DNA of 64,000 nucleotides from Henriciella sp. (GTDB lineage: Bacteria > Pseudomonadota > Alphaproteobacteria > Caulobacterales > Hyphomonadaceae). Shown here piece by piece: positions 33,584-43,324 of this stretch. The notes under the pieces were generated by a model that worked only from the letters and a program-made list of their open reading frames with translations, was not told the DNA's origin and searched no databases. The DNA lies in assembly GCA_002733705.1 (NCBI GenBank), contig NVWP01000003.1, forward strand, positions 1 through 64,000, written 5' to 3'. Each line of letters opens with the position of its first letter. Positions within the stretch are counted from its first letter, which is position 1. The translations under genes and the position numbers were made by a program.

Positions 33584-34372
33584 TCAAGCCGCCCATCCAA
33601 AATGAAGCGCGGCAATACCGCCTGAGAAATTTGTAACGGACACGGCCGCGAAACCGGCCGTGTCCAGTTCTTTTCTGAACGCTTCCTGTTTCGGAAAGCG
33701 CCGGATGGATTCGACCAGATACTGATAGGACTCGCGATCGGAAGCGATCACCTCTCCCAGCCTAGGAATGACGCTGAAACTGTAGGCGTCATATAGCTTT
33801 TGAAACGCTGGCGCGGTCATATGGCTGAATTCAAGCACGGCGAGACGCCCACCAGGTTTCAGCACGCGGCGAAACTCTGAAAGGGCCGCCGCCCGGTCGG
33901 CTACGTTCCGGATGCCGAAAGCAATGGACAGCGCGTCGAACGTCTTGTCTTCGAAAGGCAGGGCCTGCGCATCGCCGCACACCCAGTCGAGGCGCCCTTC
34001 ATAGGCGGCCATGTCGCGGCGGGCGCGCCCGGCATTCAGCATCGCCTCATTGATGTCGCAGACCGTCGCCTGCGCCTGCGAATCGCGCCTGCGACGGCGG
34101 CCTGCCCTGTCAGCGCGATCGATAAACGCCTTGGCGAGGTCGCCCGTGCCGCCTGCCACGTCCAGCAGGTGTTCGCCCGCCTGCGGGTTCAGCTTGGCAA
34201 TCGTGTCGTGCTTCCAGAGCCGGTGCACCCCGGCCGACATGAGGTCGTTCATCAGGTCATAGCGACCCGCCACCGACTGGAAGACGCCCTTCACGCGGGA
34301 CACCTTCTCTTCGGGAGAGACCTCTTCAAAGCCGAAGCTTACGGTCTTGTCTGTCTTGATTTCATCAGTCAT
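33584..34372 (-). CDS. ubiE: Ubiquinone/menaquinone methyltransferase UbiE
   Basis: A 262-residue SAM-dependent C-methyltransferase with the family start ([20 protein letters not shown]), the SAM motif [15 protein letters not shown], and [18 protein letters not shown] with LEFSHM. It methylates the ubiquinone ring precursor. ATG 34372 is the start; a longer in-frame extension upstream runs antisense to mutM and is rejected. It is divergent from mutM (49 bases). Confidence 0.95.
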   Translation of the reverse strand: MTDEIKTDKTVSFGFEEVSPEEKVSRVKGVFQSVAGRYDLMNDLMSAGVHRLWKHDTIAKLNPQAGEHLLDVAGGTGDLAKAFIDRADRAGRRRRRDSQAQATVCDINEAMLNAGRARRDMAAYEGRLDWVCGDAQALPFEDKTFDALSIAFGIRNVADRAAALSEFRRVLKPGGRLAVLEFSHMTAPAFQKLYDAYSFSVIPRLGEVIASDRESYQYLVESIRRFPKQEAFRKELDTAGFAAVSVTNFSGGIAALHFGWAA

Positions 34373-34421
34373 GCGCGGCGACCATAGTGGTAGCTCTCGT
34401 GAAACGCTATATCGCCTTTCC

Positions 34422-35270
34422 ATGCCAGAATTGCCTGAAGTCGAGACAGTTCGCCGCGGCCTTGCCCCCGTCATGGATGGCAGGCGCATCCTGTCGGTCG
34501 AACTGCGCCGGCCTGATCTTCGCTTTCCGTTCGCCACCGATTTCGTGGAGCGCACTGTGGACAAGCGGATCGAACGGCTGAGCCGGCGCGCTAAATACCT
34601 GGTGGCCCAGCTGAACACCGGTGATGCACTCATCATGCACCTTGGAATGTCGGGACGGTTCACCATTACAGGGGGCGGACGGCCCGGAAATTTCCACCAT
34701 GAAACCGGGCCCGATACCAAACATGATCACGTCGTCTTCACGATGGAAGGCGGTGAGACGGTCACCTATAACGACCCTCGCCGCTTCGGCTTCATGGAGA
34801 TCTGGCCCCTCTCCCAGCTCGATGTCTATCCGCGTCTTGCGGGCTTTGGGCCTGAGCCACTTTCCAACGAATTTTCCCATGCCTGGCTGAATGAGGCGCT
34901 GGCGAACAAGTCGGGCCCGATAAAATCGGTCCTCCTCGACCAGCGCGTCATTGCCGGTCTTGGCAACATCTATGTGTGCGAGGCGCTCTGGCGCGCGGGC
35001 ATCAGCCCCAGGCGCAAAGCTTCGACAGTCTCCGGCGCACGGGCTGGCCGCCTTGCGATCGCGATCAATGATGTGATCCGTGAGGCTATCGCAGCAGGCG
35101 GCTCGTCCATCTCGGACTTCAAAGCCGCCAGCGGAGAGCTAGGATATTTCCAGCACAGTTTCGCCGTCTATGACCGCGAAGGCGAGCCTTGCCGGCATTG
35201 CGGCGCCCCGATCCGGCGCATTGTCCAGTCGGGGCGCTCAAGCTTCTATTGCGGCGCCTGTCAGCGCTAG
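34422..35270 (+). CDS. mutM: Formamidopyrimidine-DNA glycosylase MutM/Fpg
   Basis: A 282-residue base-excision enzyme starting [14 protein letters not shown], in which Pro1 of the mature protein is the catalytic nucleophile and Glu2 is essential. It has the helix-two-turn-helix ([20 protein letters not shown]) and the C-terminal zinc finger (CRHCG ... FYCGACQ). It removes 8-oxoguanine. The start is fixed by the invariant PELPEVE. It is convergent with the alcohol dehydrogenase gene. Confidence 0.97.
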   Translation: MPELPEVETVRRGLAPVMDGRRILSVELRRPDLRFPFATDFVERTVDKRIERLSRRAKYLVAQLNTGDALIMHLGMSGRFTITGGGRPGNFHHETGPDTKHDHVVFTMEGGETVTYNDPRRFGFMEIWPLSQLDVYPRLAGFGPEPLSNEFSHAWLNEALANKSGPIKSVLLDQRVIAGLGNIYVCEALWRAGISPRRKASTVSGARAGRLAIAINDVIREAIAAGGSSISDFKAASGELGYFQHSFAVYDREGEPCRHCGAPIRRIVQSGRSSFYCGACQR

Positions 35271-35284
35271 GCGAACGGCCTAGC
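35266..35284. terminator. Inverted repeat containing both stop codons of mutM and the alcohol dehydrogenase
   Basis: GCTAGGC (35266-35272) and GCCTAGC (35278-35284) form a perfect 7-bp inverted repeat with a 5-base loop. The TAG stop of mutM and the reverse TAG stop of the convergent gene lie in the two arms. No U-run follows, so function as a terminator is uncertain. Confidence 0.35.
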
Positions 35285-36413
35285 CAAGCGCGGCTTCGTA
35301 GATTTTCTCGTAATCGGCCTGTGTCGCCGGTTTGGCATTGCCGCGGTGCGCGAGGTCCGCCAACGCATATTCGACCACGCCCGGACCGTCGGAAGCGTCG
35401 AGACCGATTTCCTTCAGCGTTGTGGGGATGCCGATATCTTCGTTCAGCTTCTCGATCGCCTCGCCAAGATCAGCGCCGGGCTTGAGGCCCATCGCAAAGC
35501 GCAGCCGCTCATATTTGCCATCCGCCGAACCGTCATTGAAACGAAGCAGGTGCGGCAGGAAGATCGCGTTCAGCGTGCCGTGGTGAAGCTTCTTGTCATG
35601 CAGACGGCCTGCCGCATGCGACAGTGCGTGGACGGAGCCAAGCCCCTTCACAAAGGCAAGCGCGCCTTCATAGGAGGCCATCATCATGTTCCAGCGCGCT
35701 TCCTTGTCACTGCCGTCCCGTACCGCGCGGCGCAGCCAGCCATCGCCAACAGCCCGGGTGAGGCCGTCATAGCCGATGCCTTCGGCTGGCGGGTTGGAGG
35801 CAGGTACAAGAATGGCTTCGATACAGTGGGTTACCGCATCCATGCCAGTTGCGGCCGTCATCATCTTCGGCAGGCCGAGTGTCAGATCCGGATCGCAGAT
35901 CGCGACGGGCGGGATCAGGTTCGGGGACGCAAAGGTTTCCTTGCGGCCATTGTTCAGCGTGGTGATCATGCCGACCGAGACTTCAGAACCGGTACCTGCC
36001 GTGGTCGGAATGGCGATCAGCGGCGGAAGCTTGCCGATATGTTTTGAGCCACCCGACATGGCCGCATATTTTTCCAGCGGACCGCCATGAGATGCCAGCA
36101 GGCCCACGGCCTTCGAAAGGTCCATGGAAGAGCCGCCGCCAAGCGCGATGATGCCATCCGCGCCTGCGGACTTGTAAAGCTCGGTGACCTCAATGGCCTG
36201 ATCTTCGGTCGGGTTGGCCACCGTGTCAGAGAAAATCCCGCCCGGCTCACCGCCAAGCGCGCCCAGAACCGTATCCAGAAGACCGGCCGCCTTGATACCT
36301 GGATCAGTAATGATGAAGGGTTTGGAGACCCCGTTTCCTTTGAGCACGCCCGGCAGCTTCTGGATGGCCCCGTGGTCGAAGATACAGGTGTTGAGAAAAG
36401 TCATTACTGGCAT
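35280..36413 (-). CDS. Iron-containing (group III) alcohol dehydrogenase
   Basis: A 377-residue Fe-ADH: NAD-binding motif ALGGGSSMDLSKAVGLL (about residues 96-112), and metal-binding His residues in GLGSVHALSHAAGRLHDKKLHHG, with the conserved Asp in CDPDLTLGLP and MDAVTHCIEA. It likely oxidises or reduces short-chain alcohols or aldehydes with NAD(P). Substrate cannot be judged. It is a single-gene unit with GGGAG before the start. Confidence 0.9.
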   Translation of the reverse strand: MPVMTFLNTCIFDHGAIQKLPGVLKGNGVSKPFIITDPGIKAAGLLDTVLGALGGEPGGIFSDTVANPTEDQAIEVTELYKSAGADGIIALGGGSSMDLSKAVGLLASHGGPLEKYAAMSGGSKHIGKLPPLIAIPTTAGTGSEVSVGMITTLNNGRKETFASPNLIPPVAICDPDLTLGLPKMMTAATGMDAVTHCIEAILVPASNPPAEGIGYDGLTRAVGDGWLRRAVRDGSDKEARWNMMMASYEGALAFVKGLGSVHALSHAAGRLHDKKLHHGTLNAIFLPHLLRFNDGSADGKYERLRFAMGLKPGADLGEAIEKLNEDIGIPTTLKEIGLDASDGPGVVEYALADLAHRGNAKPATQADYEKIYEAALG

Positions 36414-36482
36414 GGCGGTCGCTCCCGGTCAGTGTCTCATTCGTAAGATTGCCCGCAACTGGTAGGACGGAGAGGCGCCGTC

Positions 36483-38483
36483 GTGCAAGCACAAGTCTCG
36501 CGGCAAACTGCCCATGTGCCCCCCGAAAGCGTCGAGGCCCCGTCCCAACTGGTGCAACCTGTTGACTTGCCGCCGCCTCTCGGGCCCGTTGAAGCAAGTG
36601 CATCCACGCAAGGACCAGACCCCGACGTGACCGACCCGATCCTTTCCGTCCGCGACCTTAAAATCGACTTCGACACGCCGGACGGAACTGTCCATGCGGT
36701 GAAAGGCACAAGCTTTGATGTCGCGCCCGGCGAATGTCTCGGGATCGTGGGCGAATCCGGGTCCGGCAAGAGCCAGTCCGCACTGGCTGCGATGGGCCTC
36801 ATTGCGGAAAATGGCGCCGTGTCGGGATCGATCCGGTTTCAGGGCACTGAAATGGTTGGCGCAAAAGCCAGCACCCTGCGCAAGATCCGCGGCGCGCAGA
36901 TGTCGATGATCTTTCAGGACCCTCTGACCTCACTTACGCCGCACCTCACTGTCGGCGCGCAGATGCGCGAAGTGCTGGCGCTGCACGAAAACATGAAAGG
37001 CGAGGCTGCCACAAAACGCTGCGCCGACTGGCTCGAACAGGTCCGCATTCCTGAAGCCCGCCGCCGCCTCGACCAGTTTCCGCATGAGCTGTCGGGCGGC
37101 ATGCGCCAGCGCGTGATGGTCGCCATCGCCATGCTCTGCAATCCAAAACTTCTGCTGGCCGATGAGCCGACCACGGCGCTCGACGTGACGGTTCAGGCGC
37201 AGGTTCTCGACCTTATGTATGATCTGAAGAAGGATACCGGCACCGGCATCGTCCTTATCACGCACGATATGGGCGTCGTGGCGCGCATGTGCGACCGGGT
37301 CATCGTCATGCGCCATGGCGAAATCGTCGAACGCGGCACCAGCGATGACATCTTCTACCGCCCGCAGCACGACTATACGAAGATGCTTCTCAATGCCGTG
37401 CCCCGTATTGACCAGCCCAACCGCGAAGGCCGGCCAAAACTGGGGGAGCCTCCAGCTGAAACCTCAGAGCCCATCGTCAAGGCACGCGATGTGAAGGTCC
37501 AGTTTCCGGTCAATGTCGGCGGCGGTCTCTTTGGCCGAACGAAGATGCTGAAGGCAGTTGATGGCGTTTCCTTCGACCTTCGCGCGGGCGAAACCCTCGG
37601 CGTGGTGGGCGAGTCCGGGTGCGGCAAGTCCACACTGGCCCGCGCCGTACTGAAGCTCGTTCCTCAATCTGCCGGCACAGTCGCCTGGATGGGCCGCGAC
37701 ATCACACAGGCCGGCCGCAAGGAAATGAACAGCCTGCGCGAAGACCTGCAGATCGTTTTTCAGGACCCGCTCGCCTCTCTCGACCCGCGCATGACGATCG
37801 GTCAGTCCATCGCCGAACCGCTGACGGTACACAAATCCCACCTGTCAAAGTCAGAGCGCGAGAAGATGGTGCGGGACTTCCTGCCCCGCGTGGGGCTGGA
37901 GCCGCATCTCATCAATCGCTACCCGCATGAATTGTCAGGCGGCCAGAACCAGCGTGTCGGAATTGCCCGGGCGATGATCCTGCGCCCGAAACTTCTGATC
38001 TGCGACGAGGCCGTTTCCGCGCTCGACGTTTCGGTGCAGGCGCAGGTCGTCGACCTGTTGATCGAGCTGCAGAAGGAATTCGGCCTCGCCATGATCTTCA
38101 TCAGCCACGACCTCTCTGTGGTGCGCGAGATCAGCCACCGGGTCATGGTGCTCTATCTTGGCAAAGTGGTCGAAGTGGCTGGCCGGAACGCCATCTACGA
38201 AGACGCCCGTCACCCGTATACCAAAGCGCTCATCTCCGCCGTTCCCACGCCGGACCCGGCGTTCGAGCGGGGCAAGGACCGGATCAAGCTGCGCGGCGAC
38301 CTGCCTTCGCCGCTCGACAGCCGCGCACCGCTTCGCTTCATGAAGTCGGCACTTATCGACGACCCGGATGCCGAGCAGTACAATCCGCAACTGATCGAGG
38401 TGACGCCCGGCCACCTTGTGGCCGAGCATGATCCCTATCAGGGCGTCGAAGGCCTTTATGCGGCAAAGACGAAAGCAGCCTGA
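36483..38483 (+). CDS. Fused peptide-type ABC transporter ATPase (two NBDs)
   Basis: A 666-residue protein with two complete peptide-transport ABC domains. NBD1 (about 50-300) has Walker A GESGSGKSQSA, signature LSGGMRQRV and LLADEPTTALDV. NBD2 (about 335-590) has GESGCGKSTLARAV, LSGGQNQRVG and LICDEAVSALDV. A C-terminal oligopeptide-HPY-type region follows. This is a DppD-DppF (YejF-like) fusion. No permease or binding protein is adjacent, so it must act with components encoded elsewhere. GTG 36483 is used; the first ~48 residues are Pro-rich and unconserved, and GTG 36627 is an alternative start. Confidence 0.9.
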   Translation: MQAQVSRQTAHVPPESVEAPSQLVQPVDLPPPLGPVEASASTQGPDPDVTDPILSVRDLKIDFDTPDGTVHAVKGTSFDVAPGECLGIVGESGSGKSQSALAAMGLIAENGAVSGSIRFQGTEMVGAKASTLRKIRGAQMSMIFQDPLTSLTPHLTVGAQMREVLALHENMKGEAATKRCADWLEQVRIPEARRRLDQFPHELSGGMRQRVMVAIAMLCNPKLLLADEPTTALDVTVQAQVLDLMYDLKKDTGTGIVLITHDMGVVARMCDRVIVMRHGEIVERGTSDDIFYRPQHDYTKMLLNAVPRIDQPNREGRPKLGEPPAETSEPIVKARDVKVQFPVNVGGGLFGRTKMLKAVDGVSFDLRAGETLGVVGESGCGKSTLARAVLKLVPQSAGTVAWMGRDITQAGRKEMNSLREDLQIVFQDPLASLDPRMTIGQSIAEPLTVHKSHLSKSEREKMVRDFLPRVGLEPHLINRYPHELSGGQNQRVGIARAMILRPKLLICDEAVSALDVSVQAQVVDLLIELQKEFGLAMIFISHDLSVVREISHRVMVLYLGKVVEVAGRNAIYEDARHPYTKALISAVPTPDPAFERGKDRIKLRGDLPSPLDSRAPLRFMKSALIDDPDAEQYNPQLIEVTPGHLVAEHDPYQGVEGLYAAKTKAA

Positions 38484-38490
38484 GCCACCC

Positions 38491-40860
38491 TCAACCGGCG
38501 CCGCTCACCTGCTGCTCACCTGTTATTTCGGCCAGTGCGACCGGCATTGGCGCAGGGTGACTGATGAGAAAGCCCTGAAATTCAAGGCAATTGGCCTCCA
38601 AGAGGCGAAGCGCCTGCGCTTCGGTCTCAACACCCTCGGCAACCACCGGGATGGAGAGACTTTGACCCAGGCGCAGAATAGCGTCCACGATAGCAAACGC
38701 CTTTTCATCCGTGTCCATGGCCATGACAAACGACCTGTCGATCTTGATCCTGTCAAAAGGAAGCTGCTGGACAAAGCGCATGGATGAATAGCCGGTGCCG
38801 AAATCGTCAAGCGCGATCTGAACTCCGAGCTTCTTGAATTTTTCAAGCAGGCTGGCGGCCACATGGATGTTGTGAATGATCGCCGTCTCAGTGATCTCCA
38901 GTTCCAGCCGGTGCGGCTCCAGCCCTGAGCTTCGAAGCGCTTCGCGGACATCACCATAGAGGTTCGGGTCGAGGAACTGGCGGGCCGACAGGTTTACAGA
39001 CACGCCAAGATGAGTTTCCCAGCCAGCGGCCGCCTTGCACGCCTCCATGATACACCAGCGCCCGATATCGTTGACCACCATGCTCTGCTCGGCAACGTCG
39101 ATGAAATCATTAGGCATGACCAGGCCGTGTCCCGGACGTTCCCAGCGGATCAGCGCCTCATAGGCGAGAACCTTACGCGTCGCCGCGCAAACTTTGGGCT
39201 GGTAGTACAGGACGAACTCATCATTTTCGACCGCTTTGGAGAGCGCGATTTCCACATTCCGCCGGGCCTCAAAGCGCTCGTGCAGGTCCTCGTCGTACAC
39301 GCGCGCCCGGCGCCGGCCATCAGCCTTGGCTGCATAGAGCGCCCGATCTGCAGACTTCAGAAGTTCGCTTATATCCGAGGCCTCTGCGCCGATAATACAG
39401 GCACCTGCACTTGCACTCGAGCGGATAGCCAGACCCTCATGCAGAACAGGCTGGGAAAGGGCTTCCACGCACTCGCCAGCGAACGCCTCAACGTCTGCAG
39501 CCGGAATACTGCGCCCGGTCAGCACGGCGAATTCATCCCCACCGAGACGCGCGGCAAGGCCGTCCTTGGGCACCAGCTGGCCCAGCCGCTTTGCGGTCTC
39601 TATGATCACTGTGTCACCCGCGCTGTGCCCGAACTGATCATTGACGCCTTTGAACTCATCCAGATCCAGAAGGATGACGGCTGTGTGGGCGCCCGTCCCC
39701 GCGTCGATCATCGCAATAAGTTCGCGCTGGAAGGCTTCGCGATTGGCGAGCCCGCTCAGCTGGTCGCTGAAAGCAAGCGCGCGAATCTCGGCGTCGCGGC
39801 GCATACGTTCACGCTGATCGCTGATCGCGTAGATGGTAAAACCGTCGTCCCTGTGGGTGAGATCGCGTGTGCGCACCACAACCGGAATGGAAAGCCCCTC
39901 GCTATTGGTGAGGGAGGTTTCAATGTAGCGTGGACTGCCGGAAAGGGTCGTATTCAGACCCGCAAGAGGGCGCGCCGGCCGGCCGAGAAGCTCGCTGCGT
40001 TGTGCGCCGAGAAGGTTTTCGGCAGATTTGTTGACTTCGACCACCCGGCCCTCGGCATCTGCGATGACGATCCCTTCCGAAGCGGAATCGGCCAGCATGC
40101 CGATGCGCCGGTTTTCCTGAATGCGCAGGCGCGACACCTTCCTGTCCAGCCCCGCCCCCATCATCGTCGCGACGAGAACCAGCACCACGCCTGCAATGAG
40201 AAAGGTGGTGAGGTCACCCCGGCTAAGCGTCCAGCCAACCTCGGCAAGGCCGCGGATGGGAAAGACCTCCATGGACGCCATGCCGATGAAATGAACGCTC
40301 GCCACAGCAAGAAGCGTGAAGACCACGCCCCACAGATTACGCCATCTCTTTGTCGTGCTGATCCCGACCATATAGGTGAGGCCAAAAAATACCGCGCATA
40401 AGCCTACGGCTGCGACGACATAGCCGGAATCATATTCCATGAGCGCCGAGGCGCGCAGCGAGCTTTGCCCATAGAAATGCATCGTGACGAGCGTGAGCGT
40501 CGCCAGAAAGGCGCACAGCGCACGTCGCAGTGGCCCAAACCCGGTGATCAGGACCTGCGAGACCGCCACGAAACCGGCAATCGCCACCAGCGCCGACAGG
40601 ACTGTGACCGTTCCATCATAGGCCACCTCGAAGCCCGGGTGATAGCCAAGCATAGCGACAAAGTGTGTCCCCCACACCCCGAGCCCCGTCACCATCCCGG
40701 AGGCGGCCGCCCAGAGCCGACGGTCGCGCTCGGCTGTGCTGTCCAGTCCGCGATGAAACACGACGAGCGCGCACACCGCGCCCAGCGTGCAGACAAACAC
40801 CGCCATCAACACATAGAAAAGACCGTGATCTTCCTGAATACAGGAAAGAACCTGATACAT
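38491..40860 (-). CDS. MHYT-PAS-GGDEF-EAL cyclic-di-GMP signalling protein
   Basis: A 789-residue membrane protein. About seven N-terminal helices carry MHYT-type motifs (GTHFVAMLGYH, LVTMHFYGQSS, SVHFIGMASM), proposed sensors of oxygen, CO or NO through metal. A PAS-like segment (about 250-350), a GGDEF domain with intact active site RLGGDEFAVL, and an EAL domain with YEALIRWERP, DDFGTGYS and VVAEGVETEAQA follow. Both cyclase and phosphodiesterase sites look intact, so it could make or degrade c-di-GMP, a plausible motility link in this flagellated organism. It is a lone gene. Confidence 0.93.
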   Translation of the reverse strand: MYQVLSCIQEDHGLFYVLMAVFVCTLGAVCALVVFHRGLDSTAERDRRLWAAASGMVTGLGVWGTHFVAMLGYHPGFEVAYDGTVTVLSALVAIAGFVAVSQVLITGFGPLRRALCAFLATLTLVTMHFYGQSSLRASALMEYDSGYVVAAVGLCAVFFGLTYMVGISTTKRWRNLWGVVFTLLAVASVHFIGMASMEVFPIRGLAEVGWTLSRGDLTTFLIAGVVLVLVATMMGAGLDRKVSRLRIQENRRIGMLADSASEGIVIADAEGRVVEVNKSAENLLGAQRSELLGRPARPLAGLNTTLSGSPRYIETSLTNSEGLSIPVVVRTRDLTHRDDGFTIYAISDQRERMRRDAEIRALAFSDQLSGLANREAFQRELIAMIDAGTGAHTAVILLDLDEFKGVNDQFGHSAGDTVIIETAKRLGQLVPKDGLAARLGGDEFAVLTGRSIPAADVEAFAGECVEALSQPVLHEGLAIRSSASAGACIIGAEASDISELLKSADRALYAAKADGRRRARVYDEDLHERFEARRNVEIALSKAVENDEFVLYYQPKVCAATRKVLAYEALIRWERPGHGLVMPNDFIDVAEQSMVVNDIGRWCIMEACKAAAGWETHLGVSVNLSARQFLDPNLYGDVREALRSSGLEPHRLELEITETAIIHNIHVAASLLEKFKKLGVQIALDDFGTGYSSMRFVQQLPFDRIKIDRSFVMAMDTDEKAFAIVDAILRLGQSLSIPVVAEGVETEAQALRLLEANCLEFQGFLISHPAPMPVALAEITGEQQVSGAG

Positions 40861-40999
40861 TTACTCACCCGGCAATTTCGACAGGACGCCCTGGCTGGAC
40901 GCCTAACTTCGCGTGCATGGCAGATGTCCCATTCGGGACGCAAGGCAATGCCAGCGCGTCATTTATGTGCTGCAAACCCCCACCAAACCTGAACGGCGC

Positions 41000-41866
41000 C
41001 TAGGCCTTTGAGACAATTTCGTGGATGGCCTTGAGCCGGGCGAGCAGTGGCTCAGCGCTCTGCAGGTCCAGACAGCTTGGCCCGTCGCAAAGCGCCTTGT
41101 CAGGCTCTTCATGGAATTCGAGGAAGACCCCGTCGGCGCCCGCCGCAATGGCAGACTGCGCAATGATGGAAACCCCCTCGCGGCGCCCGCCCGTCGATCC
41201 GCCCGAGGTGCGGGGGTCTGCGCCCGGCAGCTGGACGGCGTGGGTCGCATCGATCGTCACCGGCACATCGAGGTCCTTCATTGCCGGGATGCCAAGCATG
41301 TCGACGACAAGGTTATTATATCCAAAGCTCGCGCCCCGCTCACAGAGAATGGTCGGGTTGCGTTTGTCACCTGTCACTTCGGCGACCTTGGTGACGATGT
41401 TCTTGCAATCCCACGGCGCCAGGAACTGGGCTTTTTTGACATGCAGCCAACCGCCGCGCGCAATGACGGCCTCTGCGCCGGCAACGACAAGATCGGTCTG
41501 ACGGCAGAGGAAAGCCGGCACCTGGACGATCTCCGCGACCTCAGCAACCGGAGCCGCCTGCTCAGGCGTGTGATAGTCGGTTACCACGGGCACGCCAAAC
41601 TCTGCCTTGACGTCAGCCAGAATGCGAAGCCCTTCCTCAAGGCCGGGGCCGCGATAGGAATTGATCGAGGAGCGGTTCGCCTTGTCGAAGCTCGCCTTGA
41701 AGACATAGGGCAGGCCGAGACGATCACAGACGGTCTTTAGGTGCTCGCAGATGCGCATCGCGAGATCGCGGCTCTCCAGAACATTCAAGCCCGCCATCAC
41801 CGTCAGTGGATGGCCCGTGCCTATCGTTATGTCATGACCGGCACCGGAAAGGGTAAGGCTCTTCAT
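41000..41866 (-). CDS. kdsA: KDO-8-phosphate synthase KdsA
   Basis: A 288-residue enzyme joining PEP and arabinose-5-phosphate for LPS core KDO. Motifs: GLNVLESRDLAM, FKASFDKANRSS, YRGPGLEEGLRIL, and the conserved HAVQLPG and GVFLEFHEEPDKALCDGPS. The residue in GLNVLESRD is Asn where metal-dependent KdsA enzymes have Cys, so it belongs to the metal-independent class known from E. coli. It is alone here, next to ilvA. Confidence 0.96.
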   Translation of the reverse strand: MKSLTLSGAGHDITIGTGHPLTVMAGLNVLESRDLAMRICEHLKTVCDRLGLPYVFKASFDKANRSSINSYRGPGLEEGLRILADVKAEFGVPVVTDYHTPEQAAPVAEVAEIVQVPAFLCRQTDLVVAGAEAVIARGGWLHVKKAQFLAPWDCKNIVTKVAEVTGDKRNPTILCERGASFGYNNLVVDMLGIPAMKDLDVPVTIDATHAVQLPGADPRTSGGSTGGRREGVSIIAQSAIAAGADGVFLEFHEEPDKALCDGPSCLDLQSAEPLLARLKAIHEIVSKA

Positions 41867-42004
41867 CTCGCAACTCCTCGATGACTGGGATCGCGCTTAA
41901 ACAATGGGGAAAATACAGGCAAGCCATGAGCGCCGTTCTAGCCGCTTGCCCTGCCCCGATCCCCTCAATAGGGTGCGCCGCGTTTGCCACCGGACTTGAA
42001 AACC

Positions 42005-43219
42005 ATGAGCGATAAGCTGCCGATAAGCCTTGATGATGTAAAAGACGCCGCCCGCCTGCTGGAGGGACAGATCGAGCACACGCCGATGCGCCTGTCCAAG
42101 ACGCTGAGCGCAATTACCGGGGCGGAAGTCTGGGTGAAGTTCGAAAACCAGCAATTCACCGCCGCCTTCAAGGAACGCGGCGCGCTGAACAAGCTCGCCC
42201 GCCTCAGTGATGAGGAAAAGGAGGCAGGCGTTATCGCAGCCTCTGCCGGCAACCATGCGCAGGGGGTCGCCTATCATGGCCGCCGGCTCGGCATTCCGGT
42301 GACGATTGCGATGCCGACCACGACCCCTTTCAACAAGGTGCAGCACACCCGCGACTTCGGGGCACGGGTCCTTCTCGAAGGCCAGACCTTCGACGAGGCC
42401 AAGGCTTTCGCCGAGAAGGTGCGCGAGCGCGAAGGCCTGACCTGGATTCACCCGTTTGACGATCCGCTGATCATGGCTGGGCAGGGCACCGCCGCGCTGG
42501 AAATGTTGGAAGAGGGCCCCGACTTCGACACGCTCGTCGTGCCGATTGGCGGGGGTGGGCTCATTTCAGGTATGGCAACCGTTGCCAAGGCGCTGCGCCC
42601 GGACATGAAGGTAATCGGTGTGCAGGCATCGATGTATCCCGGCATGCTGGCGGTCCTTGAGGGCCGTGAAGCGGAAAGCGGCGGCGCCTCAATTGCTGAA
42701 GGCATATCGGTGAAGACGCCGGGCAACCTGACCCGCAAGGTGGTCAAGGCGCTGGTCGATGAGATCGTGCTGGTCGAGGAAGCACATATCGAACGGGCGA
42801 TCACCCTGTTCGCGGATGTCGAGAAGACAATTGCCGAAGGCGCCGGCGCGGCCGGGCTTGCCGCACTGCTGGCCCATCCGGAGAAATTCGCCGGGCGGCG
42901 GGTCGGCCTTATCCTGTGCGGCGGCAATATCGACACGCGCCTGCTCGCCTCTGTCCTGACCCGCGCGCTGGTGCGTGAAAAGCGGCTTGCCCGCATCCGG
43001 ATCATCGGGGACGACCGGCCGGGCCTGCTGGCGCTGGTCTCCAAGATCATCGGCGACAATGGTGCCAATATCATGGAGGTGGCGCACAACCGGATCGCGC
43101 TCGACGTGCCGGCCAAGGGCGCCGAATTCGACATCCTCATGGAAACCCGCGACGCCCAGCACACCCAGGACATTATCGATGCCCTGTCACGCGCAGGTTA
43201 CCCACCCCGCCAGAACTGA
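42005..43219 (+). CDS. ilvA: Threonine dehydratase, PLP-dependent, with ACT domain
   Basis: A 404-residue enzyme: PLP lysine in FTAAFKERGALNKL, glycine loop VPIGGGGLISGM, and a C-terminal ACT domain (RIIGDDRPGLLALVSKIIGD). It deaminates threonine to 2-oxobutyrate for isoleucine synthesis. It has only one ACT domain and is near the TdcB length (about 330) plus ACT, so it could be the biosynthetic or a catabolic form. ATG 42005 (MSDKLPISLDDV) is the start. Confidence 0.92.
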   Translation: MSDKLPISLDDVKDAARLLEGQIEHTPMRLSKTLSAITGAEVWVKFENQQFTAAFKERGALNKLARLSDEEKEAGVIAASAGNHAQGVAYHGRRLGIPVTIAMPTTTPFNKVQHTRDFGARVLLEGQTFDEAKAFAEKVREREGLTWIHPFDDPLIMAGQGTAALEMLEEGPDFDTLVVPIGGGGLISGMATVAKALRPDMKVIGVQASMYPGMLAVLEGREAESGGASIAEGISVKTPGNLTRKVVKALVDEIVLVEEAHIERAITLFADVEKTIAEGAGAAGLAALLAHPEKFAGRRVGLILCGGNIDTRLLASVLTRALVREKRLARIRIIGDDRPGLLALVSKIIGDNGANIMEVAHNRIALDVPAKGAEFDILMETRDAQHTQDIIDALSRAGYPPRQN

Positions 43220-43261
43220 CATACAGCTGGTGCCGGACCGAACACGCCGCAGGTGACAGGC

Positions 43262-43276
43262 AGGCAAAGCTTGCCT
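43262..43276 (+). terminator. Hairpin between ilvA and the FKBP gene
   Basis: AGGCAA-AGC-TTGCCT is a perfect 6-bp inverted repeat in the 105-base gap. It has no T-run, so it may be a weak terminator or an operator. Confidence 0.3.
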
Positions 43277-43324
43277 AAGCTCTTATGATGAAACCGATAA
43301 ACTGCCCGCCATGGAGATGACATC

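Noticed and set aside
34373..34720. N-terminal extension of ubiE
   Set aside because: It runs antisense to mutM; the conserved UbiE start is at 34372.
39010..40401. A 463-residue plus-strand frame
   Set aside because: It is antisense to the MHYT-GGDEF-EAL gene and shows no domain; high GC opens such frames by chance.
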